A stretch of DNA of 64,000 nucleotides, taken from the NCBI RefSeq assembly GCF_014779595.1, contig NZ_JACXZT010000019.1, positions 1,373,289-1,437,288 on the forward strand, given 5' to 3'. The translations under genes were made by a program, and so were the position numbers. This DNA is from Halomonas sp. ML-15 (GTDB taxonomy: Bacteria; Pseudomonadota; Gammaproteobacteria; Pseudomonadales; Halomonadaceae). Positions within the stretch are counted from its first letter, which is position 1. The number at the start of each line of letters is the position of its first letter. The notes below the pieces were generated by a model. That model was not told where the DNA came from and ran no database searches. It saw nothing but the letters and a program-made list of their open reading frames with translations. Shown here piece by piece: positions 34,358 through 43,059 of this stretch.

Positions 34358-35110
34358 ATGCGACGACTGGAGAACAAGACTGCCCTTATCACCGCTGCGG
34401 CCAACGGTATCGGCCGCGCAGCGGCGCTGCGCTTCGCCGCCGAAGGTGCCCATGTGATCGCCACCGATATCGATGCCGACGCCCTGGCCGCACTGGACGC
34501 CACACCCGGCATCGAGACCCGCCGCCTGGATGTCACCGATAGCGAGGAGATTGCGGCCCTGGCCGCCGATATCGAGGGGCTCAATGTGCTGTTCAACTGC
34601 GCTGGCTACGTGGCCGACGGCAATTTGCTGGAGTGCGAAGAGCGCGCCTGGCAGCGCTCCTTCGATCTCAATGTGACCGCCATGTTTCATCTGACCCGCG
34701 CGCTGCTGCCGCGTATGATCGCATCGGGCGGCGGCAGCGTGATCAATATGGCCTCGGTGGCCTCGAGCCTCAAGGGCGTGCCCAACCGCTGCGCCTACGG
34801 CGCCAGCAAGGCGGCGGTGATCGGGCTGACCAAGTCGATCGCCGCCGACTATATTGGCCAGGGCATTCGCTGCAACGCGATCTGCCCCGGCACCGTGGAG
34901 TCGCCGTCGCTGCGTCAGCGCATTCGCCACCAGGCTGAGCATCAGGGCCGCGACGAAGCCAGCGTCTTCGCCGAGTTCGAGGCCCGCCAGCCGCTGGGCC
35001 GTCTCGGGCAAGCCGATGAGATCGCCGCCCTGGCCTGCTACCTGGCCGCCGATGAGTCCGGCTATACCACCGGCACTACCCACACCATCGACGGCGGCTG
35101 GCTGACCTGA
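34358..35110 (+). CDS. SDR oxidoreductase, probable 2-keto-3-deoxy-sugar-acid 4-dehydrogenase
   Basis: This 250-residue classical short-chain dehydrogenase has a cofactor-binding loop TAAANGIGRAAALRFAAEGA near 11-30, NCAGYVADG near 80-88, the Ser in SVINMASVASS near 128-138, and the catalytic YGASK at about 147-151. The C-terminal region IRHQAEHQGRDEASVFAEFE resembles 2-keto-3-deoxy-L-fuconate/L-rhamnonate dehydrogenases. It is the first gene of SDR-FAH-UxaA. In the 2,4-diketo route the enzyme oxidises a 2-keto-3-deoxy acid at C4, and the downstream hydrolase then splits the product. Exact sugar is unknown. Confidence 0.82.
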   Translation: MRRLENKTALITAAANGIGRAAALRFAAEGAHVIATDIDADALAALDATPGIETRRLDVTDSEEIAALAADIEGLNVLFNCAGYVADGNLLECEERAWQRSFDLNVTAMFHLTRALLPRMIASGGGSVINMASVASSLKGVPNRCAYGASKAAVIGLTKSIAADYIGQGIRCNAICPGTVESPSLRQRIRHQAEHQGRDEASVFAEFEARQPLGRLGQADEIAALACYLAADESGYTTGTTHTIDGGWLT

Positions 35111-35151
35111 GCCGGACGCGTCACCCCGTCATATATCGCAAGGAGAGATCC

Positions 35152-36006
35152 ATGAAACTGCTGCGCTTCGGCCCACCCGGCCAGGAGAAACCCGGTGCCC
35201 TGGACGCCCAGGGCAAGATTCGTGACCTGTCGGCCCACGTTACCGATCTGAGTGGCGTCCATCTCGACCGCCAGGCGCTGGCCGAACTCGCCGAACTGGA
35301 CCTCGCCCAGCTGCCCGAGGTCGCCGGCGATACCCGCCTGGGGCCCTGCGTGGCCGGGGTCGGCAAGTTCATCTGCATCGGTCTCAACTACTCCGACCAC
35401 GCCGCCGAAACCGGCGCCGAGGTGCCCCCCGAGCCGGTGGTCTTCAACAAGTGGACCAGCGCCATCTGCGGCCCCAATGACGACGTGATCATTCCCCGCA
35501 ACTCGCACAAGACCGACTGGGAAGTCGAGCTCGGAGTCGTCATCGGCAAGGCCGCGCGCTACGTCGACGAGGCCGACGCCATGCAGCATGTGGCAGGGTT
35601 CTGCGTAATCAACGACGTCTCCGAGCGAGAGTTCCAGCTCGAGCGCAGCGGCAGCTGGGACAAGGGCAAGGGCTGCGACACCTTCGGCCCCCTGGGTCCA
35701 TGGCTGGTCACCCCCGACGAGATCGACGACCCGCATCAGCTGGCCCTATGGCTGGAGGTCGATGGTAAGCGTTATCAGGACGGCAACAGCAACACCATGG
35801 TCTATCAGGTGCCCTACCTGATCAGCTACCTGAGTCGCTTCATGAGCCTGCAACCCGGTGACGTGATCTCCACCGGCACCCCGCCCGGGGTCGGCATGGG
35901 CCAGCAACCCCAGGTCTACCTGCGCCCCGGCCAGACCATGCGCCTGGGCATCGACGGCCTCGGCGAACAACGGCAGCGTGTGGTGGCCGAAGGCGACCCG
36001 CGATGA
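35152..36006 (+). CDS. Fumarylacetoacetate hydrolase-family enzyme (2,4-diketo-3-deoxy acid hydrolase type)
   Basis: This 284-residue FAH-fold protein has GKFICIGLNYSDHAAETGAE near 71-90, the metal ligands in DWEVELGVVIGKAARYV near 122-138 and INDVSERE near 154-161. The segment RSGSWDKGKGCDTFGPLGPW (about 166-185) is typical of ureidoglycolate lyase-like and 2,4-diketo-3-deoxy-fuconate/rhamnonate hydrolases. With the SDR and UxaA genes around it, I infer cleavage of a 2,4-diketo-3-deoxy sugar acid to pyruvate and a hydroxy acid. It is 41 bases after the SDR gene; its stop overlaps a possible ATG of the next gene. Confidence 0.82.
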   Translation: MKLLRFGPPGQEKPGALDAQGKIRDLSAHVTDLSGVHLDRQALAELAELDLAQLPEVAGDTRLGPCVAGVGKFICIGLNYSDHAAETGAEVPPEPVVFNKWTSAICGPNDDVIIPRNSHKTDWEVELGVVIGKAARYVDEADAMQHVAGFCVINDVSEREFQLERSGSWDKGKGCDTFGPLGPWLVTPDEIDDPHQLALWLEVDGKRYQDGNSNTMVYQVPYLISYLSRFMSLQPGDVISTGTPPGVGMGQQPQVYLRPGQTMRLGIDGLGEQRQRVVAEGDPR

Positions 36007-36020
36007 GCAGGAAGCCGACC

Positions 36021-37661
36021 ATGACCACTCCCCTTGCCAGCGACGCCGGCCGTCTGACCAGCCTACGCGTTCACGCCGCCGACAACGTGCGGGTGGCGCT
36101 CAAGGATCTCGCCGCGGGCAGCGAGATCGACGACAGCGGCCAGACGCTGCGCCTGGTCGAGCCGATTCGCCACAAGCACAAGTTTGCCCTGGCGGATCTC
36201 GCCGAGGGCGATAGCGTGATCATGTACGGCGTCACCGTGGGGCGTGCCACCCGGCCGATCGCCGCCGGTGCCGCCATCACCACCGAGAACACCGCCCACA
36301 GCACCGCCTCCAGCAGGGCCCAGGCGCGCCGCGGCGAATGGCAGGCGCCGGATGTAAGCGCCTTCGCGGACCTGACCTTCGACGGCTACCAGCGCGCCGA
36401 TGGCAGCGTCGGCACCGCCAACCTGTGGCTGGTGGTGCCGCTGGTGTTCTGCGAGAACCGCAATATCGAAGTGCTGCGCCAGTGCGTGGCCGACGCCCTG
36501 GGCGAAGACCCCTACCGCGACTACAAGCATATGGCCCGCCAGCTGCTGCACGGCGATGCTGCCAAGGCGGCACCGCAGGCCGACGCCGAGCAGCTGTTCC
36601 CCAACGTCGACGGCGTGCGCTTTCTGACCCATACCCTGGGCTGCGGCGGCACCGACGACGACGCCCAGGCGCTGTGCCAGCTGCTGGCCGGCTATATCTG
36701 CCATCCCAACGTGGCCGGCGCCACCGTACTCAGCCTGGGCTGCCAGAAGGCCCAGATCGACATGATCAAGGAGGCCGTGGCGAGCCGTGATCCCCAGGGG
36801 CTGCGCCCGGTCCACTACCTCGAGCAGCAGGCCAGTCTCAGCGAAGAGGCGCTGATCCGCCAGGCGCTGACCACCATCTTCGACGGCCTCGCCGAGGCCA
36901 ATCGCACGCCGCGCACCCCGGCCCCGCTCTCGGCGCTGACCCTGGGCGCCGAGTGCGGTGGCTCGGACGGCTTCTCCGGACTCTCCGCCAACCCGCTGGT
37001 GGGCGCGGTGATGGACCGGCTGGTGGCGCTGGGCGGCAGCGGCATGTTGAGCGAGTTTCCCGAGCTGTGCGGGGTCGAGCACGAACTGGTGGCACGCTGC
37101 ACCGACGATACGGTGGCCAAGCGCTTCCGGGATCTGATGAGCGCCTATCAGCGCCACGCCTCGCGGGTCGGCGCCGACTTCTCGATGAACCCCTCGCCGG
37201 GCAATATCCGCGACGGGCTGATCACCGATGCCATGAAGTCCGCCGGCGCCGCCAAGAAAGGCGGCGACAGCCCCATCGTCGATGTCCTCGACTACACCGA
37301 ACCGCGCACCCGGGCCGGACTGAGCCTGCTCTGCTCGCCGGGCAACGACGTTGAGTCGACCACCGCGCTGGCCGGCTCCGGCGCCAACCTGATCCTCTTT
37401 ACCACCGGGCTTGGCACCCCCACCGGCAATCCGGTCACGCCGGTGATGAAGATCGCCAGCAACAGCGAGCTGGCGGCGCGCATGGGTGACGTCATCGACT
37501 TCGACGCGGGACCGATCATCCGCGGCGAGGCGCAGATCGACGCGCTTGCCGATGAGCTGCTCAGGCTCTGCATCGAAGCCGCCTCCGGCCGCTACCAGCC
37601 CAAGGCGGTACGCCTGACCCAGTACGACTTCATCCCCTGGAAGCGTGGGGTATCGTTGTAG
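36021..37661 (+). CDS. UxaA-family sugar acid dehydratase (altronate dehydratase type)
   Basis: This 546-residue protein has an N-terminal SAF-like domain (about 1-100, HKHKFALADLAEGDSVIMYG) and the large UxaA/GarD catalytic part: THTLGCGGTDDDAQALC near 204-220, GAECGGSDGFSGLSANPLVG near 310-329, NPSPGNIRDGL near 389-399. These Cys-rich motifs are those of iron-dependent altronate and galactarate dehydratases. C-terminal similarity is closer to UxaA than to GarD. ATG at 36021 has AGGAAG six bases upstream; an ATG at 36003 overlaps the preceding stop. The substrate is likely an aldonate feeding the SDR and FAH enzymes. A REPIN array begins at its stop. Confidence 0.83.
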   Translation: MTTPLASDAGRLTSLRVHAADNVRVALKDLAAGSEIDDSGQTLRLVEPIRHKHKFALADLAEGDSVIMYGVTVGRATRPIAAGAAITTENTAHSTASSRAQARRGEWQAPDVSAFADLTFDGYQRADGSVGTANLWLVVPLVFCENRNIEVLRQCVADALGEDPYRDYKHMARQLLHGDAAKAAPQADAEQLFPNVDGVRFLTHTLGCGGTDDDAQALCQLLAGYICHPNVAGATVLSLGCQKAQIDMIKEAVASRDPQGLRPVHYLEQQASLSEEALIRQALTTIFDGLAEANRTPRTPAPLSALTLGAECGGSDGFSGLSANPLVGAVMDRLVALGGSGMLSEFPELCGVEHELVARCTDDTVAKRFRDLMSAYQRHASRVGADFSMNPSPGNIRDGLITDAMKSAGAAKKGGDSPIVDVLDYTEPRTRAGLSLLCSPGNDVESTTALAGSGANLILFTTGLGTPTGNPVTPVMKIASNSELAARMGDVIDFDAGPIIRGEAQIDALADELLRLCIEAASGRYQPKAVRLTQYDFIPWKRGVSL

Positions 37662-38028
37662 GGAGTTGTGCCCCTGGCAAGAGTAGGAGCGAATGTATTC
37701 GCGATGGGGTTCTTACCACCCGCAGCGCTGCGCGCTCATCGCGACTGAAGTCGCTCCCACACTGGAGAGTGGCGCCAAGGCAAAAGTAGGAGCGAATGTA
37801 GTCGCGATGGGGGTTCTTACAACCCGCAGCGCTACGCGCTGCAATCGCGGTTGAAACCGCTCCTACATTGGGGAATGGCGCCAAGGCAAAAGTAGGAGCG
37901 AATTTATTCGCGATTGGGGTTACCCGGCAGCGCTACGCGCTGCAATCGCGGTTGAAACCGCTCCCACACTGGGGAGTGGCGCCCCAGGCAAAAGTGGGAG
38001 CGAATTTATTCGCGATGGGGTTATCCGC
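37662..38028. repeat. REPIN array between the uxaA-like gene and the GntR gene
   Basis: There are three full units and a half. Forward arms start near 37686, 37787, 37893 and 37998. The first two are variant (GCGAATGTATTCGC, GCGAATGTAGTCGC), suggesting older copies. Reverse arms are GCGACTGAAGTCGC once and GCGGTTGAAACCGC twice. The array is the whole gap between convergent genes, and the GntR stop lies in the GGGGTTA at its edge. Confidence 0.88.
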
Positions 38029-38752
38029 TAGTGTCGCTGTCGGTAAGGCGCTTCTTGAGCTGCATATAGGTGCCGTAGTGGCGGTCCAGATGGCGGCGCA
38101 TGGCGGCTTCTGCGGCGTCGGGGTCGCGCGACTCGATGGCCTCGACGATCTCGATATGCGCGGCCATGGCGGCCTTGTCTTCATCCTTCTGCTGCAGCAC
38201 CTGGGCGCGGCGGTCGTCGAGCCACTCGGACAGCGACTCGTGGATGGCGTCGAAGATGGGGTTGCGGGCGATGTTCGCCAGTACGCCGTGGAAGGCATTA
38301 TCGGAGCGCTTGAAGCGCGCTTCGTTACCGACGGCATCCCGATTGTCGTCGAGAGCGGCGCGCAGCCGGGCAAGGTCGTCATCGCTGGCGTGCTGGGCGG
38401 CATAGCGGGCCAGTGAAATCTCGAACATGGCGCGCGCTTCCTGGAAGTACTGCTGACCGTCGGGCTTGGAGAGCAGCTGCCGGGTAACCCCGGAGAGACG
38501 CGCCATTACCGCTTCGGCGGTGGGCCGGATGACCCGCGCCCGGGTACCGCTGTTGATCGCGATCAGCCCCAGCTGCTGCAGATGAAACAGCGCCTCGCGC
38601 ACCGCCGGCCGCCCAACGCCGAACTGCTCCATCAGCTCACGCTCGGAGGGTAGCTGGTCGTTCTCGCTCAGCCGCCCTTCGAGAATTTCGGCCTCGAGTT
38701 GCTCGGCGACCTGCTCGGACAGCGTCTTGCGCTCTACGCGGTACTTGCTCAT
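38021..38752 (-). CDS. FadR-family GntR regulator (FCD domain)
   Basis: This 243-residue regulator has a winged helix-turn-helix (PSERELMEQFGVGRPAVREA near residues 40-59) and a helical FCD effector domain (about 95-230), with metal-site histidines in NAFHGVLANIARNP and MRRHLDRHYG. FCD regulators of this kind respond to sugar acids or hydroxy acids. It lies between the UxaA operon and the Ldh-TRAP operon and is a good candidate to control both, perhaps through the shared TGGTATGATA sites. The stop codon is in the edge of the REPIN array. Confidence 0.88.
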   Translation of the reverse strand: MSKYRVERKTLSEQVAEQLEAEILEGRLSENDQLPSERELMEQFGVGRPAVREALFHLQQLGLIAINSGTRARVIRPTAEAVMARLSGVTRQLLSKPDGQQYFQEARAMFEISLARYAAQHASDDDLARLRAALDDNRDAVGNEARFKRSDNAFHGVLANIARNPIFDAIHESLSEWLDDRRAQVLQQKDEDKAAMAAHIEIVEAIESRDPDAAEAAMRRHLDRHYGTYMQLKKRLTDSDTSG

Positions 38753-38853
38753 CTATGACCCTCTCGATTCTGCTTGGGCGCTCGCCATAAGCTGCGACGC
38801 CGACATGCCACCTATGTTACTGCATTATCCCCCCAGCAGCAGCGCCCTGAGCG

Positions 38854-39930
38854 TCACACAAGCGGCGTTAGCGGTGCGATCTCGAGCTGCTCGGCGAGCC
38901 TCGCGTAAGTGTCGCGATTGGCGTTGTCCAGGGGGATGCCCCTGACGTCGCGCTCGGCCATGCAGCGCCACTCGCGGTCTCCCGGCGCCAGCACTTCGGC
39001 GCCACTCACGGCGGGCTGGTCGCGCAGATCCGCGAGGTACTCGCCCAAGCGCTGCTGGAACGTCTCGGCATCGATGAAGCCGGCCGGGTTGATGGCCAGG
39101 AAGAAGTGGCTGACGCCACGCGGCGTGGCCAGATCGTCACCGACCATCGGCAGCAGCCGGAAGCCGTTGAGCATACCCGACAGCGTCGAGCTGAGAATCT
39201 CGGCGAAGCCCCCCAGCGCGGCGCCCTTGAAGCCGAACTCGCTGCCCCCCAGCGGTAGCAGCGCGCTGACCTCCCCGGGGCTTCGGGTCACTTCGCCGGC
39301 CGCGTTTGCCGCCACCTGATCGGGCAGCTGGCGGCCGATGGCGGCGTACTGCTGGACGCGATTCCAGGGAATCGAACTGGTGGCCATGTCGAAGACATAG
39401 GGGTGGCTGCCCGCCACCGGCGCGGCGAAGGCGATCGGATTGGTGCCGTGAAAGGCCCCCTCGCTGCGATGCAGCAGCACGAAGGGATCGGAGTTGCTGA
39501 CCGTCAACCCCAGCATGCCCTGCTCCGCCGCCGCCAGGGCGTAGCAGCCGGCGGCGCCGTAGTGGGAGGAGTTACCCACCACCACGGCGCCCATCCCCAC
39601 CTCCCGCGCCATGTCGACGGCATGCGCCATGGCGGTATAGCCGGCCAGATGCCCAATGGCGTGATCGGCATCGAGGTGGCCGGTGGCGGGCAGGCGTCGG
39701 GTAAACGCGGGTGCCGGACACCGGTTGATACGGCCACCGGCGAGCGCCTCAAGATAGTGCGGCAGCAGGCGCAGGCCGTGGCTGTCGGTGCCCCAGCGCG
39801 AGGCGGTGACCAGCGCGCGGATCACCGCTTCACGGCTGGCCGCATCGGCGCCGCGGTGCGCCAGCGCTTCGTCCATGAAGCGCTCCAGGTCGTGGCGTGC
39901 CACGCGAATGGCGGTGTACTCATCACTCAT
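38854..39930 (-). CDS. Ldh-family NAD(P)-dependent oxidoreductase (malate/lactate dehydrogenase type)
   Basis: This 358-residue protein belongs to the Ldh_2/YlbC-YiaK superfamily, distinct from the Rossmann-type lactate dehydrogenases. Visible motifs are TDSHGLRLLPHYLEALAGGR near 47-66, VVVGNSSHYGAAGCYALAAA near 117-136 (catalytic His in SSHYG) and the cofactor-binding TNPIAFAAP near 167. Family members oxidise malate, L-sulfolactate, ureidoglycolate or reduce diketogulonate. I choose the ATG at 39930 (GGAGGG upstream) over a GTG at 39942. It is the last gene of the TRAP operon, 27 bases after dctM, so it should act on the imported hydroxy acid. Confidence 0.82.
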   Translation of the reverse strand: MSDEYTAIRVARHDLERFMDEALAHRGADAASREAVIRALVTASRWGTDSHGLRLLPHYLEALAGGRINRCPAPAFTRRLPATGHLDADHAIGHLAGYTAMAHAVDMAREVGMGAVVVGNSSHYGAAGCYALAAAEQGMLGLTVSNSDPFVLLHRSEGAFHGTNPIAFAAPVAGSHPYVFDMATSSIPWNRVQQYAAIGRQLPDQVAANAAGEVTRSPGEVSALLPLGGSEFGFKGAALGGFAEILSSTLSGMLNGFRLLPMVGDDLATPRGVSHFFLAINPAGFIDAETFQQRLGEYLADLRDQPAVSGAEVLAPGDREWRCMAERDVRGIPLDNANRDTYARLAEQLEIAPLTPLV

Positions 39931-39957
39931 GGTCCAGGGCACCCTCCGTTGCGGCGA

Positions 39958-41337
39958 TCAGCGATAGATCAGGGTCGGCAGCCACATCGAGATGGCCGGA
40001 ATGAAGGTCACCAGCAGCAGGCACAGCACCAGCGGGATCAGGAACGGAATGGTGCCGCGCATGCAGCGCTCGAAACTGACGTTGGAGACCCGCGACAGCA
40101 CGTAGAGCACCATCCCCACCGGCGGCGTCAATAGACCGATCATCAGGTTGAGTACCATGATCACGCCGAAGTGCACCGGGTCGACCCCCACCGCAATGGC
40201 CATCGGCAGCAGCACCGGGACCAGAATGGTGATCGCCGCGATGGTCTCCATGAAGCAGCCGATGATGATCAACACCACGTTGGAGAACAGCAGCACCGCG
40301 ATCTTGCTGTCGGCGAAGGGGCCGAGCACGGCCACCAAATGCTGGGTGACCTGGTTGCTGGACATGATCCAGGCGAAGATCGACGCCGCGGCGACGATGA
40401 ACAGAATGATCGCCGTGGTCTCGATGGTCTCCATGCTGACCTTGAGCAGCTTGCGCCAGTTGAGGGTGCGGTAGACCACCACGCCCAGGAACAGCGCATA
40501 GACCACCGCTGCCACCGCCGACTCGGTGGGCGTGAAAACCCCGCTGATGATGCCGCCGACGATGATCACCGGCGTCATCAGCGACAGCGCTGCACGACTA
40601 AAGGTCTTGCCTAGCACAAGGAATGAGAAGCGCGCATCGGCGGTATAGCCGCGGCGGCGCGAGATAATGAAGATCATCCCCATCAGCATGGCGCCCATCA
40701 GCAGGCCGGGAATCAACCCTGCGGCGAATAGCTGGCCCACCGAGGCCGAGGCCATCACGCCGTAGATCACCATCGGCAGGCTGGGCGGGATGATTGGCCC
40801 GATGGTCGACGAGGCGGCGGTAATGCCCACCGCAAACTCCTCCTCGTAGCCGGCATCCTTCATGGCCTTGATCTCGATGGTGCCAAGCCCGCCGGCATCC
40901 GCCACTGCGGCGCCGGACATGCCGGAGAAGACGATACTGGCGCCGACGTTGACGTGGCCGAGACCGCCGCGCATCCAGCCCATCAGCGCCTTGGCGAAGT
41001 CGAAGATACGCTCGGTGATACCGGCGTTGTTCATCAGGCTACCGGCGAAGATGAAGAACGGAATGGCCAGCAGCGGAAAGCTGTCGATGCCGTTGATCAT
41101 GCGATGGGCCACCACCACGTCCGGCACCTGGCCGGAGAACACCACGAACAGCAGGCAGGCGCCGGCCAGGCTGATGGCGATCGGCACCCCGAGCACCAGC
41201 AGCGTGAACAGCGTAAAGAACAGGAATGAGAGGTAGTAACCGGTTGCGGCCAGCACCACGCAGCCGAGTATGGCCAGGGCTGAAAGCAGCGGCGTGACGA
41301 TCGGTGCTCGCCAGCGCAGCATGGAGAGTTTCGACAT
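39958..41337 (-). CDS. dctM: TRAP transporter large permease DctM (first TRAP system)
   Basis: This 459-residue permease has about twelve to fourteen helices and family motifs such as PLLAIPFFIFAGSLMNNAGI near 93-112 and GPIIPPSLPMVIYGVMA near 189-205. It is about 30 residues longer at the N terminus than the second DctM in the window, with one extra hydrophobic segment (LLSALAILGCVVLAATGYYL). It drives sodium-coupled uptake with DctQ and the periplasmic DctP. Order is dctP-dctQ-dctM-ldh; it starts 12 bases after the dctQ stop. Confidence 0.93.
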   Translation of the reverse strand: MSKLSMLRWRAPIVTPLLSALAILGCVVLAATGYYLSFLFFTLFTLLVLGVPIAISLAGACLLFVVFSGQVPDVVVAHRMINGIDSFPLLAIPFFIFAGSLMNNAGITERIFDFAKALMGWMRGGLGHVNVGASIVFSGMSGAAVADAGGLGTIEIKAMKDAGYEEEFAVGITAASSTIGPIIPPSLPMVIYGVMASASVGQLFAAGLIPGLLMGAMLMGMIFIISRRRGYTADARFSFLVLGKTFSRAALSLMTPVIIVGGIISGVFTPTESAVAAVVYALFLGVVVYRTLNWRKLLKVSMETIETTAIILFIVAAASIFAWIMSSNQVTQHLVAVLGPFADSKIAVLLFSNVVLIIIGCFMETIAAITILVPVLLPMAIAVGVDPVHFGVIMVLNLMIGLLTPPVGMVLYVLSRVSNVSFERCMRGTIPFLIPLVLCLLLVTFIPAISMWLPTLIYR

Positions 41338-41349
41338 GTGGACGCACCC

Positions 41350-41886
41350 TTACTTACGTGCCGCGCGTATGCGCAGGACGATTCGCTGAATACCGCGTAG
41401 CGCCATCAGCACGAAGGCGGCAAAGACGGTGAAATAGATGATGTTCTTGGGCAGGTCGACGGAGATCATCATGCTGCCGGTGCGGTCGGCAAGCTTGTAG
41501 GTGACCCAGGCCATGGCAAAGTAGAAGCCCACGCTGACGCCCTCGGCCACTGCGGCCACCAGTCTGCCGAGCCAGTTGGGCATATAGCGGTAGAAGAACT
41601 CCACCATGATATGGGTGCCCTTGCGCACCGCCATGGCGCTCCCCGCGAAGCTGACGATGATCAGCAGGTAGCGGGCGATCTCCTCGGTCCAGGTGGTCGA
41701 GTCGCCGAGCACATAGCGGGTAAAGAACTGTAGTGAGACGACCAGGATCAGCGCCCAGAAGACCACCAAGGTGAAGTAGTCCTCGACGGCATAGTCGCTG
41801 AACCGAAACTCGTCATCCTCGAACGCCGAGTCGAAGTCGAGCATCGGATCGACGGCATCATCGAGGCCATCGGTCTGTTTTGACAT
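41350..41886 (-). CDS. dctQ: TRAP transporter small permease DctQ (first TRAP system)
   Basis: This 178-residue small membrane subunit has four helices and a long acidic N-terminal tail (about 45 residues). TWTEEIARYLLIIVSFAGSA near 72-91 is the conserved DctQ motif. The ATG at 41886 has a perfect AGGAGG eight bases upstream; the frame is open three codons further. The ribosome site sits directly behind a strong intercistronic hairpin separating it from dctP. Confidence 0.88.
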   Translation of the reverse strand: MSKQTDGLDDAVDPMLDFDSAFEDDEFRFSDYAVEDYFTLVVFWALILVVSLQFFTRYVLGDSTTWTEEIARYLLIIVSFAGSAMAVRKGTHIMVEFFYRYMPNWLGRLVAAVAEGVSVGFYFAMAWVTYKLADRTGSMMISVDLPKNIIYFTVFAAFVLMALRGIQRIVLRIRAARK

Positions 41887-41900
41887 GACACACACCTCCT

Positions 41901-41927
41901 GGAGCTCACTGCATTGCAGTGAGCTCC
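41901..41927 (-). promoter_or_regulatory. Intercistronic stem-loop between dctP and dctQ (first TRAP)
   Basis: GGAGCTCACTGC pairs perfectly with GCAGTGAGCTCC, leaving a loop of three bases. It lies 15 bases before the dctQ start with no T-run after it. Such structures protect the upstream message and allow more binding protein than membrane subunit; that role is inferred. Confidence 0.6.
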
Positions 41928-41942
41928 TCCGTCAATGTCCGC

Positions 41943-42944
41943 TTACTGGCCGAGGGCCTGCAGACGCTCGTAGAGTTCCTCGTCCCAGTTGGCGTCGTCG
42001 CCGAGGTGGTAAGGCACGGTGATCTCACGGAACGGCGTGCGATCCACTTCATTGACGGTGGTGCCCTGTTCCTCGAACCACGCGGCGAGCTCCGCCTCGG
42101 CCTGGAGGATATCGGCGGTATTGTTCTGCGCCGCCTCCTGCAGCACCTCGCGGAAGATCTCCTGGTCCTCTTCGGAGAGCTGGTTCCAGCGCGTGCCGCT
42201 GACGATGGTAATCAGCGAGTCGGTGACGTGACCGGTGAGGTTGATGTAGTCCTGCACCTCATGGAAGGCCATGGCGCGGATCGCCGGTAGCGGGTTCTCC
42301 TGAGCATCCACCACGCCCTGCTGCAGCGCCAGATATACCTCGCTAAAGGCGATCGGCGTCGGGTTGGCTCCGGCCGCGCGCGGGAACATCATGTAGAGCG
42401 GCGCGCCGGGTACGCGAATGCGCAGCCGCTCCATATCTTCCGGCACATTGATCGGGTCGTTGGAGGTCACATGGCGCTCGCCGTAGTAGTTGAGTGCGAT
42501 CGGCACGTTACCGGTGGCGTCCCGGTAGCCGTCGGCGATCTCCTGGAACAGATCGCTCTCGGCGTAGGCCTGCCAGTGATCGAAATCGCGGAACATATAG
42601 GGCGCCCCGGCGATGCCCATCGGCCCGTAGGAGTGGCCGGCGAACTGGGTGCCGGTATAGATCATATCGACCGTGCCCAGCCCCAGACCTTCGTTGATGT
42701 CCTCCTCGCTGCCCAGCGATGAGGCCGGGTGCACGCTGATGCTGTAGCGGCCATCGGTGCGCTCCTCGATCTCGTCGGCGGCCCACTCGGCCCACTGATG
42801 GAAAGGCTCGGAGGTTTCGTAGACGTGGGCGAAGCGCAGGTTTTCCTGGGCATAGGCGGCGCTGGCCAGGCTGACCCCGGCCGCTAACAGCGACACGGAA
42901 AACCAGCGGGCGAGCGAGTGATGACGGCGTGTATTGTTATGCAT
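41943..42944 (-). CDS. dctP: TRAP transporter substrate-binding protein DctP (first TRAP system)
   Basis: This 333-residue periplasmic protein has a signal peptide (cleavage near AAYAQ, about residue 32) and the DctP fold. The family arginine is in RLRIRVPGAPLYMMFP near 171-186, and QQGVVDAQENPLPAIRAMAF near 212-231 is the usual signature. The length is normal. ATG at 42944 with AGGAG eight bases before. It begins the dctPQM-ldh operon. The DUF1537 kinase gene ends 115 bases upstream on the same strand, suggesting the ligand is a four-carbon acid sugar such as D-threonate (inference). Confidence 0.92.
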   Translation of the reverse strand: MHNNTRRHHSLARWFSVSLLAAGVSLASAAYAQENLRFAHVYETSEPFHQWAEWAADEIEERTDGRYSISVHPASSLGSEEDINEGLGLGTVDMIYTGTQFAGHSYGPMGIAGAPYMFRDFDHWQAYAESDLFQEIADGYRDATGNVPIALNYYGERHVTSNDPINVPEDMERLRIRVPGAPLYMMFPRAAGANPTPIAFSEVYLALQQGVVDAQENPLPAIRAMAFHEVQDYINLTGHVTDSLITIVSGTRWNQLSEEDQEIFREVLQEAAQNNTADILQAEAELAAWFEEQGTTVNEVDRTPFREITVPYHLGDDANWDEELYERLQALGQ

Positions 42945-42997
42945 TGTGCGTGCTCCTGTCGTTATCTTCGGATAGCGTTAGTGTTGTGCTGTATACG

Positions 42998-43007
42998 TAT
43001 CATACCA
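42998..43007. promoter_or_regulatory. Candidate GntR-type operator, site B
   Basis: TATCATACCA is identical to the ten bases at 34161-34170. It lies 54 bases upstream of the dctP start and is followed on the other side by GTATACGTAT, giving a GTAT-rich partial dyad. Confidence 0.35.
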
Positions 43008-43059
43008 CCCAAGACGAAAGCTAGCGGTTTGCCAGGACCCTTGCAACCTCTGAAGGTCG

